Shown: positions 7,981 to 16,541 of the stretch, piece after piece
Layout: every line of letters starts with the position of its first letter
Position numbering within the stretch: the stretch's first letter is position 1
Assembly (NCBI GenBank): GCA_019752015.1
Contig: JAIEMQ010000024.1
Span: forward strand, 51,322-115,321
Length of the DNA stretch: 64,000 nt
DNA from: Cyanobacteriota bacterium
Lineage (GTDB): Bacteria; Acidobacteriota; Vicinamibacteria; Vicinamibacterales; UBA2999
Reading direction: 5' to 3'
Notes under the pieces: model-generated
The model's input: the letters and a program-made list of their open reading frames with translations, nothing else
Told to the model about the DNA's origin: nothing
The model's database searches: none
Position numbers and translations under genes: made by a program

Positions 7981-8809
7981 AGGCGATCTGCTCGATCTGA
8001 CGTTGCCGAGTCTCTTGCAGGTCATGTCCCGCGAGTGCTCGACCGCGATGCTTCGTTTGCAGCGCGGCACCGATCAAGGCGCGATGTATTTTTCGGAGGG
8101 CGTGCTGGTGCACGCCGTCGCGAACCAGGTCCAGGGCGACGAAGCCGCCTGCGAGCTGCTCGGCTGGCCCGACGGCCGTTTCCGCCTGGCGCGTGATCCG
8201 GAATCACACCCGCGGACCATCACCGCCCGTCTCGCGCGCCTCGTTGTCGATACGGAATCAAGCCGTCCAACGAGCAAGAAGACCAAGAAGGGCAAGAACG
8301 CGAGCGCGCCGAACGTCGACGAGGCATTGCTGCACGACTTGCTCACGCAGCTGACCGAGCTCGAACAAGACACCACGCGTCTGCAGGAAGGCCGCGTCGA
8401 AGGCGGCACCGTTGCAGCGCTGCTGCTGGTGACGGCCGTCGTCAATTCGATGGTCAGCGTCGTGACGGCGCGCTGCAGCGATCCGGGCATGAAGCCGTCG
8501 CACGTGCTGCCGCGCCTCGCCGAAGAACATCCCTATACGCAGCTGCTCGGCGAAGAGCGCGATCGCATCTCGATCGCCACCGCCGCCAGCGTGCTCAAGA
8601 CCTGGAACAGCACGAGCGAAAGCCGCGAGCAGCTCTACCTCGAGCTGTGCCGGGCGCTCCTCGACGTGCTGACGTTCTATGGCAACACGGCCAGCACCTT
8701 CTTTCATTCGAACCGCGAGCGCGAGGAATGGCGCGCCACCTTTGCGCTGTTCGTCGAGGGCCTGACCGCGGCGACCGCGAACCCGCCACGAGAGGGTCAT
8801 GACGAATAA
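7973..8809 (+). CDS. DUF4388 (PATAN) domain protein
   Basis: A 278-residue cytosolic protein. Residues 1-92 (MVEGDLLDLTLPSLLQVMSR ... GAMYFSEGVLVHAVANQVQG ... LLGWPDGRFRLA) have the DUF4388/PATAN pattern: an N-terminal helix, then glycine-hinged strands around YFxxGxLVHA. A Lys-rich linker (about 100-112, SKKTKKGKNAS) follows, then a helical C-terminal region (about 115-270) that I do not recognise. PATAN domains occur in PixG and other regulators of gliding and pilus motility. It lies between the PilG-like and PilH-like genes, where Pil-Chp of Pseudomonas has no gene, so it may replace part of PilG function (inference). It overlaps both neighbours, by 8 and 11 bases. Confidence 0.75.
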   Translation: MVEGDLLDLTLPSLLQVMSRECSTAMLRLQRGTDQGAMYFSEGVLVHAVANQVQGDEAACELLGWPDGRFRLARDPESHPRTITARLARLVVDTESSRPTSKKTKKGKNASAPNVDEALLHDLLTQLTELEQDTTRLQEGRVEGGTVAALLLVTAVVNSMVSVVTARCSDPGMKPSHVLPRLAEEHPYTQLLGEERDRISIATAASVLKTWNSTSESREQLYLELCRALLDVLTFYGNTASTFFHSNREREEWRATFALFVEGLTAATANPPREGHDE

Positions 8810-9164
8810 GCAAGTGCTGGTGGTCGACGACAGCCCGACCGGCCGCCAGGCCGCCGTGAACCTGCTCGAGAAACGCGGCTACCAGGTCACCGCCGCGGTC
8901 GACGGCATCGATGCGCTCGAGAAGATCGCATCCTCGCGGCCGCTGCTGGTCGTCCTCGACATCGTGCTGCCGAAATTGAACGGCTACGAAGTATTGCGGC
9001 AACTGCGCGCGTCGGAATCGACGCGCAGCATCAAGGTGATTCTCGTCAGCAGCAAGAGCCAGGAAAGCGATCGCTTCTGGGGACTCAAGCAGGGCGCCGA
9101 CGATTACATCGCCAAGCCGTATCAGGACGACGCGCTGCTCGCGGCGGTCAGGAAGCAGCTGTGA
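8799..9164 (+). CDS. PilH/CheY-type response regulator
   Basis: A 121-residue lone receiver. VLVVDDSPTGRQAAVNLLEKRGY begins the fold; the phospho-acceptor lies in LVVLDIVLPKLNGYEVLRQL, the switch Ser in ILVSSKSQESDRFWGLKQGA and the Lys in DYIAKPYQ. SSKSQESDRFWGLKQGADDY is close to the PilH signature, where residues next to the switch Ser read KxQxTDxxWGxRQGA. This supports the second regulator of a type IV pilus chemosensory system. Its ATG lies 11 bases before the stop of the DUF4388 gene, and its stop TGA shares one base with the next start. Confidence 0.85.
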   Translation: MTNKQVLVVDDSPTGRQAAVNLLEKRGYQVTAAVDGIDALEKIASSRPLLVVLDIVLPKLNGYEVLRQLRASESTRSIKVILVSSKSQESDRFWGLKQGADDYIAKPYQDDALLAAVRKQL

Positions 9165-9739
9165 TGGACGCGTCGCCGACTCTGCTCGACGCCGTCAACG
9201 AGTGCGATCGGCAGCTCGATGCCGGGGCCGGTCAGGTCGCGCCCGCGCCGGCAGCGGAGCAACCAACGACCCGGCGTTTCGTGCTGCTGTCGATTGCGGC
9301 CGGGCACTACGCCATTCCAGAAGCCTCGGTCGTCGAGCTCGAGCGCGTCCCGCGCATCACGCTGGTGCCGCAAACGCCAGAGTGGATGCGCGGCGTCACC
9401 AACGTTCGCGGCGACATTGTTTCGGTCGTCGACATGCATCGGTTCCTGCAGCTCGACACGCAGCCCGGCCCCACCGCGCGGCTGCTGGTCGTTCGGCTGC
9501 TGGACGAACCGTTCACCACCGGGATCATCGTCGATGCCGTCGATCGCATCGTGGCGGTGAACACCGACTCGATCACGGCGCCGGCGGCTCCCCTTGAAGG
9601 GCCGCTGGCGCCATTCCTCGGCGGCGTGTGCCAGGCAGGCGACCGTCTCGTGGCCGTGCTCGACATCGACCGCTTCCTCCGCTCGAGCGAGATTCGACAA
9701 TTCGACGACCCAAAGGATCCAGAGGACCATCATGCGTAG
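9164..9739 (+). CDS. CheW-like coupling protein, PilI position
   Basis: A 191-residue CheW-domain protein. Residues about 33-180: RRFVLLSIAAGHYAIPEASVVELERVPRITLVPQTPEWMRGVTNVRGDIVSVVDMHRFL, with the hallmark GVTNVRGDIVSVVDM, and later GIIVDAVDRIVAV and GVCQAGDRLVAVLDIDRFL. The first 30 residues are an acidic, Ala-rich extension. It would dock the PilJ-like receptor encoded next to the CheA hybrid. ATG at 9164 overlaps the previous stop by one base; GTG at 9161 is the alternative. The stop overlaps the receptor gene by 8 bases. Confidence 0.9.
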   Translation: MDASPTLLDAVNECDRQLDAGAGQVAPAPAAEQPTTRRFVLLSIAAGHYAIPEASVVELERVPRITLVPQTPEWMRGVTNVRGDIVSVVDMHRFLQLDTQPGPTARLLVVRLLDEPFTTGIIVDAVDRIVAVNTDSITAPAAPLEGPLAPFLGGVCQAGDRLVAVLDIDRFLRSSEIRQFDDPKDPEDHHA

Positions 9740-11582
9740 ATCAATGACCATCAAGGCCCGGCAGTACATGACGCTGGGCTTCGTCGCCGTATTGCTGGCC
9801 GCCGCGGCGGGCCTGGCCGCGTGGCAGCTGCGATCGGTGAGCGGCCAGGTTGCGGCCGTCGACGCGAGCGCGCAATCCGCCGCCAAGATCGCCGCGCTGG
9901 GCGGCCAGGTCGGGAGCCTGCTCGCCTACGAGCGCAGCTACTTCCTCGATCTCGCGCGGCAGCATCCTGTCGACGCGGCGCTCGAGCGCTGGAACACCGC
10001 CCGCCTCGCGGTGGTCACGACGCTCGACGCGATCGAAAAGGCGACGGCCGGCAGCGCCGTCACCGCCACCCGGGCCACGCTGACCAAGTACGAACGTGAG
10101 TTCGCATCGCTGCGAGACCGCGTCGCGCTCGAAGGGCTGGCCGCGGCGGATCCCGAGGGACCCGCGGGCGAGGCCACTCGCACGGCGTTCACCCAGCTCA
10201 CCGCGCGCGTGGACACCTTGACCGCCGACGTCGGCACACAGCTCAGTGCCGGCACCGCGGCCGCCGGCGCCGGCATCTCGCGTGGTTACTGGATGATCGC
10301 GCTCGGTGTGGTCTCGGCGATCATGATCGCAGCCATCGGCTTCACGCTGATGACGTTCGGTCGGGTCGCAGCGGACACCGCCGCCCTCGTCAGCGTGTGT
10401 GACTCAGTGTCGACCGGCGATCTGGATGCGCGCGTCGCGGATCTCGGCGACTCCGAACTGGGACGCGTTGGCCGCGCCCTCAACTCAATGCTCGATCGCA
10501 CCGCGCGTCTTGCCGATTCGCAGCACGAACGCGATCAGATGCAGGCGGCGTTGATGAAGCTCCTGTCGGAAGTGAGCGGTGTCGCCGAAGGCGATCTCAC
10601 CGTGCAGGCCGAGGTCACGTCCGACGTCACCGGCGCGGTCGCCGATTCGTTCAACCTGATGATCGTCCAGCTGCGCCAGATCATCGGCCAGGTGCAGGCC
10701 GCGTCGCGCCAGATCAGCATGGCGGTCGGCGAGCTGCGCGACGTCACCGAAAACCTGGCGAGCGGCAGCGACGACCAGGCCGCGCAGGCCGTCGAAGCGT
10801 CGGTCGCCATCGAAGAAATGGCGGCGTCGATCCACTACGTCTCCGAGAACGCGTCTTCGTCGGCGACCGTCGCCGAACAGGCGCGCGCCAATGCCGAGCA
10901 CGGCACGCGCGCGGTGACGCGCACCATCGAAGGCATGAAGGCCGTGCGTGACCAGGTGCAGGAAACCGCCAAGCGCATCAAGCGGCTCGGCGAAAGCTCG
11001 CAGGAGATCGGCGAGATCGTCGAGCTGATCGGCGACATCGGCGATCGCACGAGCATCCTCGCACTGAACGCATCCATCCAGGCGGCCATGGCCGGCGAAG
11101 CGGGCCGTGGCTTTGCGATTGTCGCGGACGAAGTCGAGCGCCTGGCCGATCGCGCCACCGAGGCGACCAAGCGCGCCAGCATGCTGGTGAAGGCGACGCA
11201 GAGCGAGACCGCGGAAGTGATGACCGCCATGGAAGACACCACGCGCGAGGTCATCAACCGCTCCAACATCGCGAACGAGGCGGGCGTCGCGCTCGCGGAG
11301 ATTCAGGGCGTTTCCAACCGCCTGGCGGAATTGCTCCAGGCGATCTCCGATGCCGCACAGCAGCAGGCGCGCGGCTCGGAACAGGTCGCCAAGTCGATGA
11401 ACGAAATGTCCGCCGTGACGCGCAACACCGCGTCGGGCACCAAGCAGACTGCCGCCGCGATCCACTCGCTCGGCGTGCTGGTCGACAATCTCAACGGCAT
11501 CGTCACGCGGTTCAAGCTGCCGGCAGCGGCCGACGCTGAGACGCCGGCGTTCGCGCAACCCCGTCTGGTCGCGTCACGGTAA
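9732..11582 (+). CDS. PilJ-like methyl-accepting chemoreceptor
   Basis: A 616-residue inner-membrane receptor. TM1 spans about residues 12-32, a helical periplasmic domain of about 145 residues follows, TM2 about 178-205 (YWMIALGVVSAIMIAAIGFTL), a HAMP-like linker, then a long cytoplasmic coiled coil. The tip reads ILALNASIQAAMAGEAGRGF followed by AIVADEVERLADR; the Ser-Ile-Gln and Met-Ala-Gly variant is typical of PilJ rather than Tsr-like receptors (usually AAIEAARAGE). The periplasmic part is only about 145 residues and has no recognisable ligand fold. No C-terminal CheR-tethering pentapeptide is seen. GAGGA sits 6 bases before ATG at 9732, which supports this start. Confidence 0.92.
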   Translation: MRRSMTIKARQYMTLGFVAVLLAAAAGLAAWQLRSVSGQVAAVDASAQSAAKIAALGGQVGSLLAYERSYFLDLARQHPVDAALERWNTARLAVVTTLDAIEKATAGSAVTATRATLTKYEREFASLRDRVALEGLAAADPEGPAGEATRTAFTQLTARVDTLTADVGTQLSAGTAAAGAGISRGYWMIALGVVSAIMIAAIGFTLMTFGRVAADTAALVSVCDSVSTGDLDARVADLGDSELGRVGRALNSMLDRTARLADSQHERDQMQAALMKLLSEVSGVAEGDLTVQAEVTSDVTGAVADSFNLMIVQLRQIIGQVQAASRQISMAVGELRDVTENLASGSDDQAAQAVEASVAIEEMAASIHYVSENASSSATVAEQARANAEHGTRAVTRTIEGMKAVRDQVQETAKRIKRLGESSQEIGEIVELIGDIGDRTSILALNASIQAAMAGEAGRGFAIVADEVERLADRATEATKRASMLVKATQSETAEVMTAMEDTTREVINRSNIANEAGVALAEIQGVSNRLAELLQAISDAAQQQARGSEQVAKSMNEMSAVTRNTASGTKQTAAAIHSLGVLVDNLNGIVTRFKLPAAADAETPAFAQPRLVASR

Positions 11583-12460
11583 TGTCCAAAGCCGCGTCCG
11601 GCGTTCGCACCAGCGACGCCGAAGGGATCGCGCCGCAGGCGTGGTCCGATCTGATCGTGCGCCGCTGCGGTCTTGCCTTCCGGCACATTCGCATGCCGGA
11701 GGTGATCGGCATCGTGCATGGACAGATGCGCGCGCGCGGCATCGAGCACGAGACGGAGTACTACACGTTGCTGGCGAGGCCCGGCGACGGCAGCGGCGAA
11801 TGGGACGCACTGATTGAGCGGCTCACCAATCACGAGACGTCGTTCTTCAGGCATCCGCCGTCGTTCGACGCTCTGCGATTGCACATCCTTCCCGAGCTCC
11901 GCGCGACCCGGCCGCCCGGCGGACGCCTGAGCCTGTGGAGCGCCGGCTGCTCCACCGGACAAGAGGCGTACTCGCTGGCGATGTGCGCGATTGCGGACAA
12001 CGCCCATGGCCAATTCACGGTCTGGGGCAGCGACATCAGCCACGAGGCGATCAAGATTGCGAGGCAGGCGCGATTTGGCCGGCGCTCGATCTCGACGATC
12101 CCCGAACATTACCGGCAACGCTATCTCGTCCCGATCAACGACAACGGCGCGGGCGACTTCACGATCGTCGAGGACTTGACGCAGCGCGTTCGATTCATGG
12201 GGACCAACCTCGTCGAACCCGACGGCTTCCGCGCGAGCCACGACGTTGTCTTTTGCCACAACGTCCTGATCTATTTCTCACCTGCTGCCGTGACCCAGGC
12301 GGTCGCGCGGCTGGCCGCGAGTGTCGGCCTCGGCGGCTACTTGCTGCTCGGTCCCGGCGAAGCCCCGCACGATCGCCCGCCCGGCCTCGAGCCGGTGATC
12401 GTCAACGGCGTGCGCGCGTTTCACCGCCGGACGGCGCGCCCGATGGAGATCAAGTCATGA
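11582..12460 (+). CDS. CheR-type receptor methyltransferase, PilK position
   Basis: A 292-residue CheR family enzyme. Motifs: LIVRRCGLAFRHIRMPEVIG in the N-terminal domain, NHETSFFRHPPSFDALR, the AdoMet loop WSAGCSTGQEAYSLAM, WGSDISHEAIKIAR and the late motif VVFCHNVLIYFS. The Asn-Val of CxNVLIYF is kept. The family transfers methyl groups to receptor glutamates; the likely substrate is the PilJ-like receptor encoded directly upstream. Its ATG shares one base with the receptor stop (TAATG) and its own stop overlaps the CheA hybrid (ATGA). It is clearly different in sequence from the CheR at 1867-2700, so the two operons carry separate methylation enzymes. Confidence 0.92.
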   Translation: MSKAASGVRTSDAEGIAPQAWSDLIVRRCGLAFRHIRMPEVIGIVHGQMRARGIEHETEYYTLLARPGDGSGEWDALIERLTNHETSFFRHPPSFDALRLHILPELRATRPPGGRLSLWSAGCSTGQEAYSLAMCAIADNAHGQFTVWGSDISHEAIKIARQARFGRRSISTIPEHYRQRYLVPINDNGAGDFTIVEDLTQRVRFMGTNLVEPDGFRASHDVVFCHNVLIYFSPAAVTQAVARLAASVGLGGYLLLGPGEAPHDRPPGLEPVIVNGVRAFHRRTARPMEIKS

Positions 12461-15400
12461 ATCCGTCGATCGATGCCGCGGCAGTTGCGGCGTTCACCGA
12501 AGAGTTCAGGCAGAGCCTGCCGGCGATTCAGATCGCGATCGAAACCGCCGGCCGCGATCGCCTCGATCGCGCGGCCGCGCGCGAAGCGCATCGCCTGATT
12601 CATGCGCTCAAAGGCGCCGCATCGATGGTCGGCCTGGCCGCGTTCGGATTCCTGCTCAACGAGCTCGAGGAGATCGTCGAAAAAGGCATCGCCGGACGCG
12701 GGCCCGTCACCGACGATGTGCTCGATACGGTTCGCGAGTCGATGCCGCATTTCCAGTCCTACATCGACGCGTTGTTGTCGGGCCAGACCGTGGAGCCGTA
12801 TGCGCGCGCGTTGCTGACGCGGCTGCATCCCGGTGAGAGCGCGGCCGACACCGACTCGATGCGGCAGCTGATTGAAATCGAGAGCCGTGAGGTCGCCTTC
12901 GAATCCCCTGAGCAGCCGGCGACCGATCTCGCGCCGGTGATCGAGCCCGATCCGATGAGTGCGCTCGCGGACCTGCCGCTCTCGATGCCGGTGCGGCCGC
13001 AGCCGGTCATCATCGAAGCGGCGTCGGCGCCGATTCCCGCTCACGAACCGCAGCCACGCGCTGCGTCGCCCGCGGCGGAGTCGAGTTTCGAGGTCGTGCC
13101 GGCGACGCCGGTACCACCCGAGCTCGCGGACATCTTCGGCCTCGAGGCGCAGGAGCACCTCGAAGCGATTGCCCGCATCACCGCCGATCTGAATCCGGAG
13201 CGTTCTGATCGCGATGCACTGCAGGAGCTGCGACGCTCGGTGCATACGCTCAAAGGCGCGGCCGGCGTGGTCGGCTATGTCGGCGCCTCCAAGCTCGCGC
13301 ATCGCATGGAGGACCTGCTCGATCGGTTGTACGAGGGTCAGGCCACGCTGAATGACGCGATGGTTCGCACGTTGTCGTCGTCGTCCGATGCGTTGCACGA
13401 CATGATCGGCGGGCCGGCGGACGTTCCCAAGCTGCAGGCCATGGTGCTGCGCTTGTTCTCCGAATTCGATCGATTCATCGGCGAAGTGCCCGGCGCGGAA
13501 GCGCCGATCGCCGAGACCGCTCCAACCATCGAAACGCCGGTCGTCGAAACGCCCGCGCCAGTTGTTGAAGCTCCAGTTGCGGAGCGGCGGCGCCGCCATC
13601 CCGATCGCCGCAGTGCCGGCCCCGCCCTGCGCGTTCCGGTCAACCGCCTGAACGAGCTGGTGCGCGTGGTGTCGGAGCTCGTCATCAACCGTTCCACATT
13701 CGAGCAGCATCACCTGGCGCTGATCGAACAGATCGACGAGCTCAAACTGAGCACGACGCGCCTGCGCAAGGTCACGCACAAGCTCGAATGCGATTACGAA
13801 GTCCGCGCGCTCGGCGGCAACATGGCGATGACCGGACCCGGGATCGTCCGCCCGGCCGGCCCGGCCGGCGGCCACGGCTTCGACGATCTGGAGTTCGATC
13901 GCTACACCGAGTTCCACTTGCTGACGCGCGAGCTCACCGAGATCACCAGCGACATTGCAACGATCGGCAGCCGCGTGTCGACGACGATCGGCGATTTCGA
14001 CAGCGATCTCACCAGGCTCGGCCGGCTGACGCGCGACATCCAGGACAAGACGATGGAGTTCCGGATGGTGCCGCTCGGCACGCTGACCGCGCAGCTCGAG
14101 CGGACGGTGCGCTCGACCGGCGATAGCTGCGGCAAGCTGGTGAACTTCAGCATCGACGGCGGCCATGTCGCGCTCGACAAGTCGCTGCTCGAACAGATGG
14201 CCGATCCGCTGCTCCACCTGCTGCGAAACGCCGTCGATCACGGCATCGAAATGCCGGCGTTGCGCCGCGAGCGGAACAAGGCAGAGCGCGGCCACATCAC
14301 GGTGCGCGCGAGTCACGACGGCACCGACGTCGTGATCGAGGTCGAAGACGATGGCTCGGGCCTCGACGTCGATCGCATTCGCGCGACCGCAATTGAGCGT
14401 GGCCTGGTCACGGAAGAAGCGGCTCGCACACTCGCCGCTGATTCGCTGTTCGCTTTCATCTTCGAGCCGGGCTTCAGCACCGCACAGTGCGTGACTGAAG
14501 TGTCGGGCCGCGGCGTCGGCATGGACGTCGTCAAGGCCAGGGTCACGCGCCTGGGCGGCCGTGTCTACATCACCTCGCGTCCTGGCTACGGCACGACGAT
14601 CTCGATCCGTGTGCCGATGACACTGGCGATCGCGCGCATCCTGCTGGTTCGTTCCGGCGGCGAAGTGCTCGGCCTGCCGTTAGCGTCGGTGGTGCAGATC
14701 ACGCGGCCGCATCCCACATCGATTGGCATGGTCGGCGCAGAGCGCGTCTTCACGATCGACGGCCGGACCTACCCGCTTCTCGATCTTGCCGAGACGTTGG
14801 GGTTGCCGCGTGCCGCGGATGCACCGGCAACGCAACCGGTCCTGATCGCGAATCTATCGCAACGGCGAATCGCTCTCGCCGTCGACGAGATCATCAACAG
14901 CCGCGACGCGGTCGTGAAGACGCTCGGCTCGCACTTGAAGCGCGTGCCGGGCATCTGGGGCGCGACGCTCCTTGGCGACGGCACCGTCGTGCTGATTCTC
15001 AACCCAGCCGATCTCGCCGGCGCCGCAGAAGGCCCGGTGGTCGTGCGCCAACCCGCGGTCACGCACGAGCACGAGCCGTACTCGGTGCTGATCGTCGACG
15101 ATTCGCTGAGCATGCGGCACGTGCTGTCGGTCGCCGTCAAGAAGGCGGGCTGGACACCGGTGCCGGCGCGCGACGGCCTCGAAGCGCTCGATGTGCTGCG
15201 GCGCGCCACGCGACCGCCGGATCTCGTGCTGCTCGACATCGAGATGCCGCGCATGGACGGATTCGAGTTCCTGTCGACCGTGCGGTCGCAGAAGGCGTTC
15301 GCCGATCTGCCGGTCGTGATGCTGACGTCGCGCAGCGGCGACAAGCATCGCAACAAGGCGACGACGCTCGGCGCGACCGACTACATGGTCAAGCCGTTCC

Positions 15401-15474
15401 AGGAAGACACGCTGATCCGCAACATCGATCGCCTGATTCAGGCGTCGCGGGTCGGTGAGAGGCGCGCGTCGTGA
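12457..15474 (+). CDS. Hybrid CheA with two HPt domains and a C-terminal receiver (PilL/ChpA-like)
   Basis: A 1005-residue hybrid kinase. Order: HPt1 with His49 in RLIHALKGAASMVG; an Ala/Pro/Glu linker (about 130-222); HPt2 with His263 in SVHTLKGAAGVVG; a second Pro-rich linker (345-390); dimerisation and long helical region; HATPase with HLLRNAVDHGIEM, EDDGSGLDVDR and GFSTAQCVTEVSGRGVGMDV; a CheW-like domain; and a receiver (about 880-1000) with VLIVDDSLSMRHVL, the acceptor in LVLLDIEMPRMDG and Lys in YMVKPFQ. Both phospho-site His are intact. ChpA of Pseudomonas has the same CheA-receiver plan with more phosphotransfer modules. A much longer open frame begins at 11935 inside cheR, but ATG 12457 with the ATGA overlap is the real start. 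Confidence 0.93.
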   Translation: MNPSIDAAAVAAFTEEFRQSLPAIQIAIETAGRDRLDRAAAREAHRLIHALKGAASMVGLAAFGFLLNELEEIVEKGIAGRGPVTDDVLDTVRESMPHFQSYIDALLSGQTVEPYARALLTRLHPGESAADTDSMRQLIEIESREVAFESPEQPATDLAPVIEPDPMSALADLPLSMPVRPQPVIIEAASAPIPAHEPQPRAASPAAESSFEVVPATPVPPELADIFGLEAQEHLEAIARITADLNPERSDRDALQELRRSVHTLKGAAGVVGYVGASKLAHRMEDLLDRLYEGQATLNDAMVRTLSSSSDALHDMIGGPADVPKLQAMVLRLFSEFDRFIGEVPGAEAPIAETAPTIETPVVETPAPVVEAPVAERRRRHPDRRSAGPALRVPVNRLNELVRVVSELVINRSTFEQHHLALIEQIDELKLSTTRLRKVTHKLECDYEVRALGGNMAMTGPGIVRPAGPAGGHGFDDLEFDRYTEFHLLTRELTEITSDIATIGSRVSTTIGDFDSDLTRLGRLTRDIQDKTMEFRMVPLGTLTAQLERTVRSTGDSCGKLVNFSIDGGHVALDKSLLEQMADPLLHLLRNAVDHGIEMPALRRERNKAERGHITVRASHDGTDVVIEVEDDGSGLDVDRIRATAIERGLVTEEAARTLAADSLFAFIFEPGFSTAQCVTEVSGRGVGMDVVKARVTRLGGRVYITSRPGYGTTISIRVPMTLAIARILLVRSGGEVLGLPLASVVQITRPHPTSIGMVGAERVFTIDGRTYPLLDLAETLGLPRAADAPATQPVLIANLSQRRIALAVDEIINSRDAVVKTLGSHLKRVPGIWGATLLGDGTVVLILNPADLAGAAEGPVVVRQPAVTHEHEPYSVLIVDDSLSMRHVLSVAVKKAGWTPVPARDGLEALDVLRRATRPPDLVLLDIEMPRMDGFEFLSTVRSQKAFADLPVVMLTSRSGDKHRNKATTLGATDYMVKPFQEDTLIRNIDRLIQASRVGERRAS

Positions 15475-16541
15475 TCCGGGTCGCCATTGCGGACGACTCC
15501 CCGTTCACCTGCAACCTGCTGGCCTCGTATCTCGAGGCGGGTGGTGAATGCAAAGTCGTTGGCGTGGCGCACGACGCGCCCGCGACCCTCAACCTGATTC
15601 GCGAATCGACACCCGACGTCCTGACGCTCGATCTCCAGATGCCGGGCACTGACGGACTCGAGCTGCTCCGCCAGGTCGGCGCCGAGCAAGCTGTGTCCGT
15701 CGTCGTGATCAGCGGCGTAACGCGGCTCGCCGCCGCAACGACACTGCGCGCACTCGAGCTGGGCGCGGTCGATTTCATTCTCAAGTACACGCCAGGCGCA
15801 CCGGTCAGCCGCGCGTCGCTCAGGCGTGAGATTGTCAGCAAGGTCAAGATCGCGGCGGCGGCGAAGCCCGCCGTGCGCCAACGCAAGCCGATCGCGGCGG
15901 CGCCGATGGTCGCATCCGCATCCACGATCACACCCGCGACGGCAGCGAGGCCGGCGGCGAAAGCGGCGAGACCTGACGCGGGCGGACTGGTCGTCATAGG
16001 CGCATCAACGGGCGGCCCGAAAGCGATTGGCGAAGTGCTCAGCCAGCTGCCCGACGACTTCTCGTTGCCCTGCGTCGTCGTCCAGCACTTGCCGGCCGAC
16101 TTCACTCAGGCCTTCGCCGCACAGATCGAGCGGCATACACGACTACAGGTGAAGGTCGCCGAGACCGGCGATAGACCCGCGGCGGGCACCATCTTGATCG
16201 CGCCCGGATCGCTGCACCTCTTGTTTGCAGCCGACGGCAACGTGCTGCTCAAGAAACCCGAACCGAGCGACATCTATCGCCCGTCGATCAACGCCGCCAT
16301 GCACTCAGCCGCCGAAGCGTATGGCGCGGGGGCGATCGGGGTGGTCCTGACCGGCGCAGGAGACGATGGCGCGGAGGGATTGCGCGCGATCAGCGATGCC
16401 GGCGGCGAGCTGTACGTGCAGGAGCCGCAGAGTTGCGTGGTGGCAAGCATGCCGGAACGAGCGATCGATCGGGCCGGCGCCGATCACGTGGCGGTTCCCG
16501 AGCGCATCGGACAGTTCCTCGCGGTCCGGAGAAAGCCGTGA
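15471..16541 (+). CDS. CheB-type methylesterase, ChpB position
   Basis: A 356-residue receiver-methylesterase. Receiver: MIRVAIADDSPFTC, Asp54 in LTLDLQMPGTDG, Ser81 in VVVISGVTR and Lys105 in FILKYTPG, where the usual KP pair is lost. A long Ala/Pro linker (about 128-172) joins it to the catalytic domain with Ser179 in VIGASTGGPKAIGE, His206 in VVQHLPADFTQ and Asp299 in LTGAGDDGAEG. GTG at 15471 overlaps the CheA stop (GTGA). It is the third cheB-type gene in 17 kb and the adaptation partner of the PilK-like methyltransferase. The changed receiver Lys environment might weaken phospho-control (inference). Confidence 0.92.
   Translation: MIRVAIADDSPFTCNLLASYLEAGGECKVVGVAHDAPATLNLIRESTPDVLTLDLQMPGTDGLELLRQVGAEQAVSVVVISGVTRLAAATTLRALELGAVDFILKYTPGAPVSRASLRREIVSKVKIAAAAKPAVRQRKPIAAAPMVASASTITPATAARPAAKAARPDAGGLVVIGASTGGPKAIGEVLSQLPDDFSLPCVVVQHLPADFTQAFAAQIERHTRLQVKVAETGDRPAAGTILIAPGSLHLLFAADGNVLLKKPEPSDIYRPSINAAMHSAAEAYGAGAIGVVLTGAGDDGAEGLRAISDAGGELYVQEPQSCVVASMPERAIDRAGADHVAVPERIGQFLAVRRKP

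Noticed and set aside
11935..12456. Upstream extension of the CheA hybrid into the CheR gene (1179-residue frame)
   Set aside because: The extra 174 residues are CheR read in another frame; ATG 12457 overlaps the CheR stop as ATGA and begins the HPt domain.
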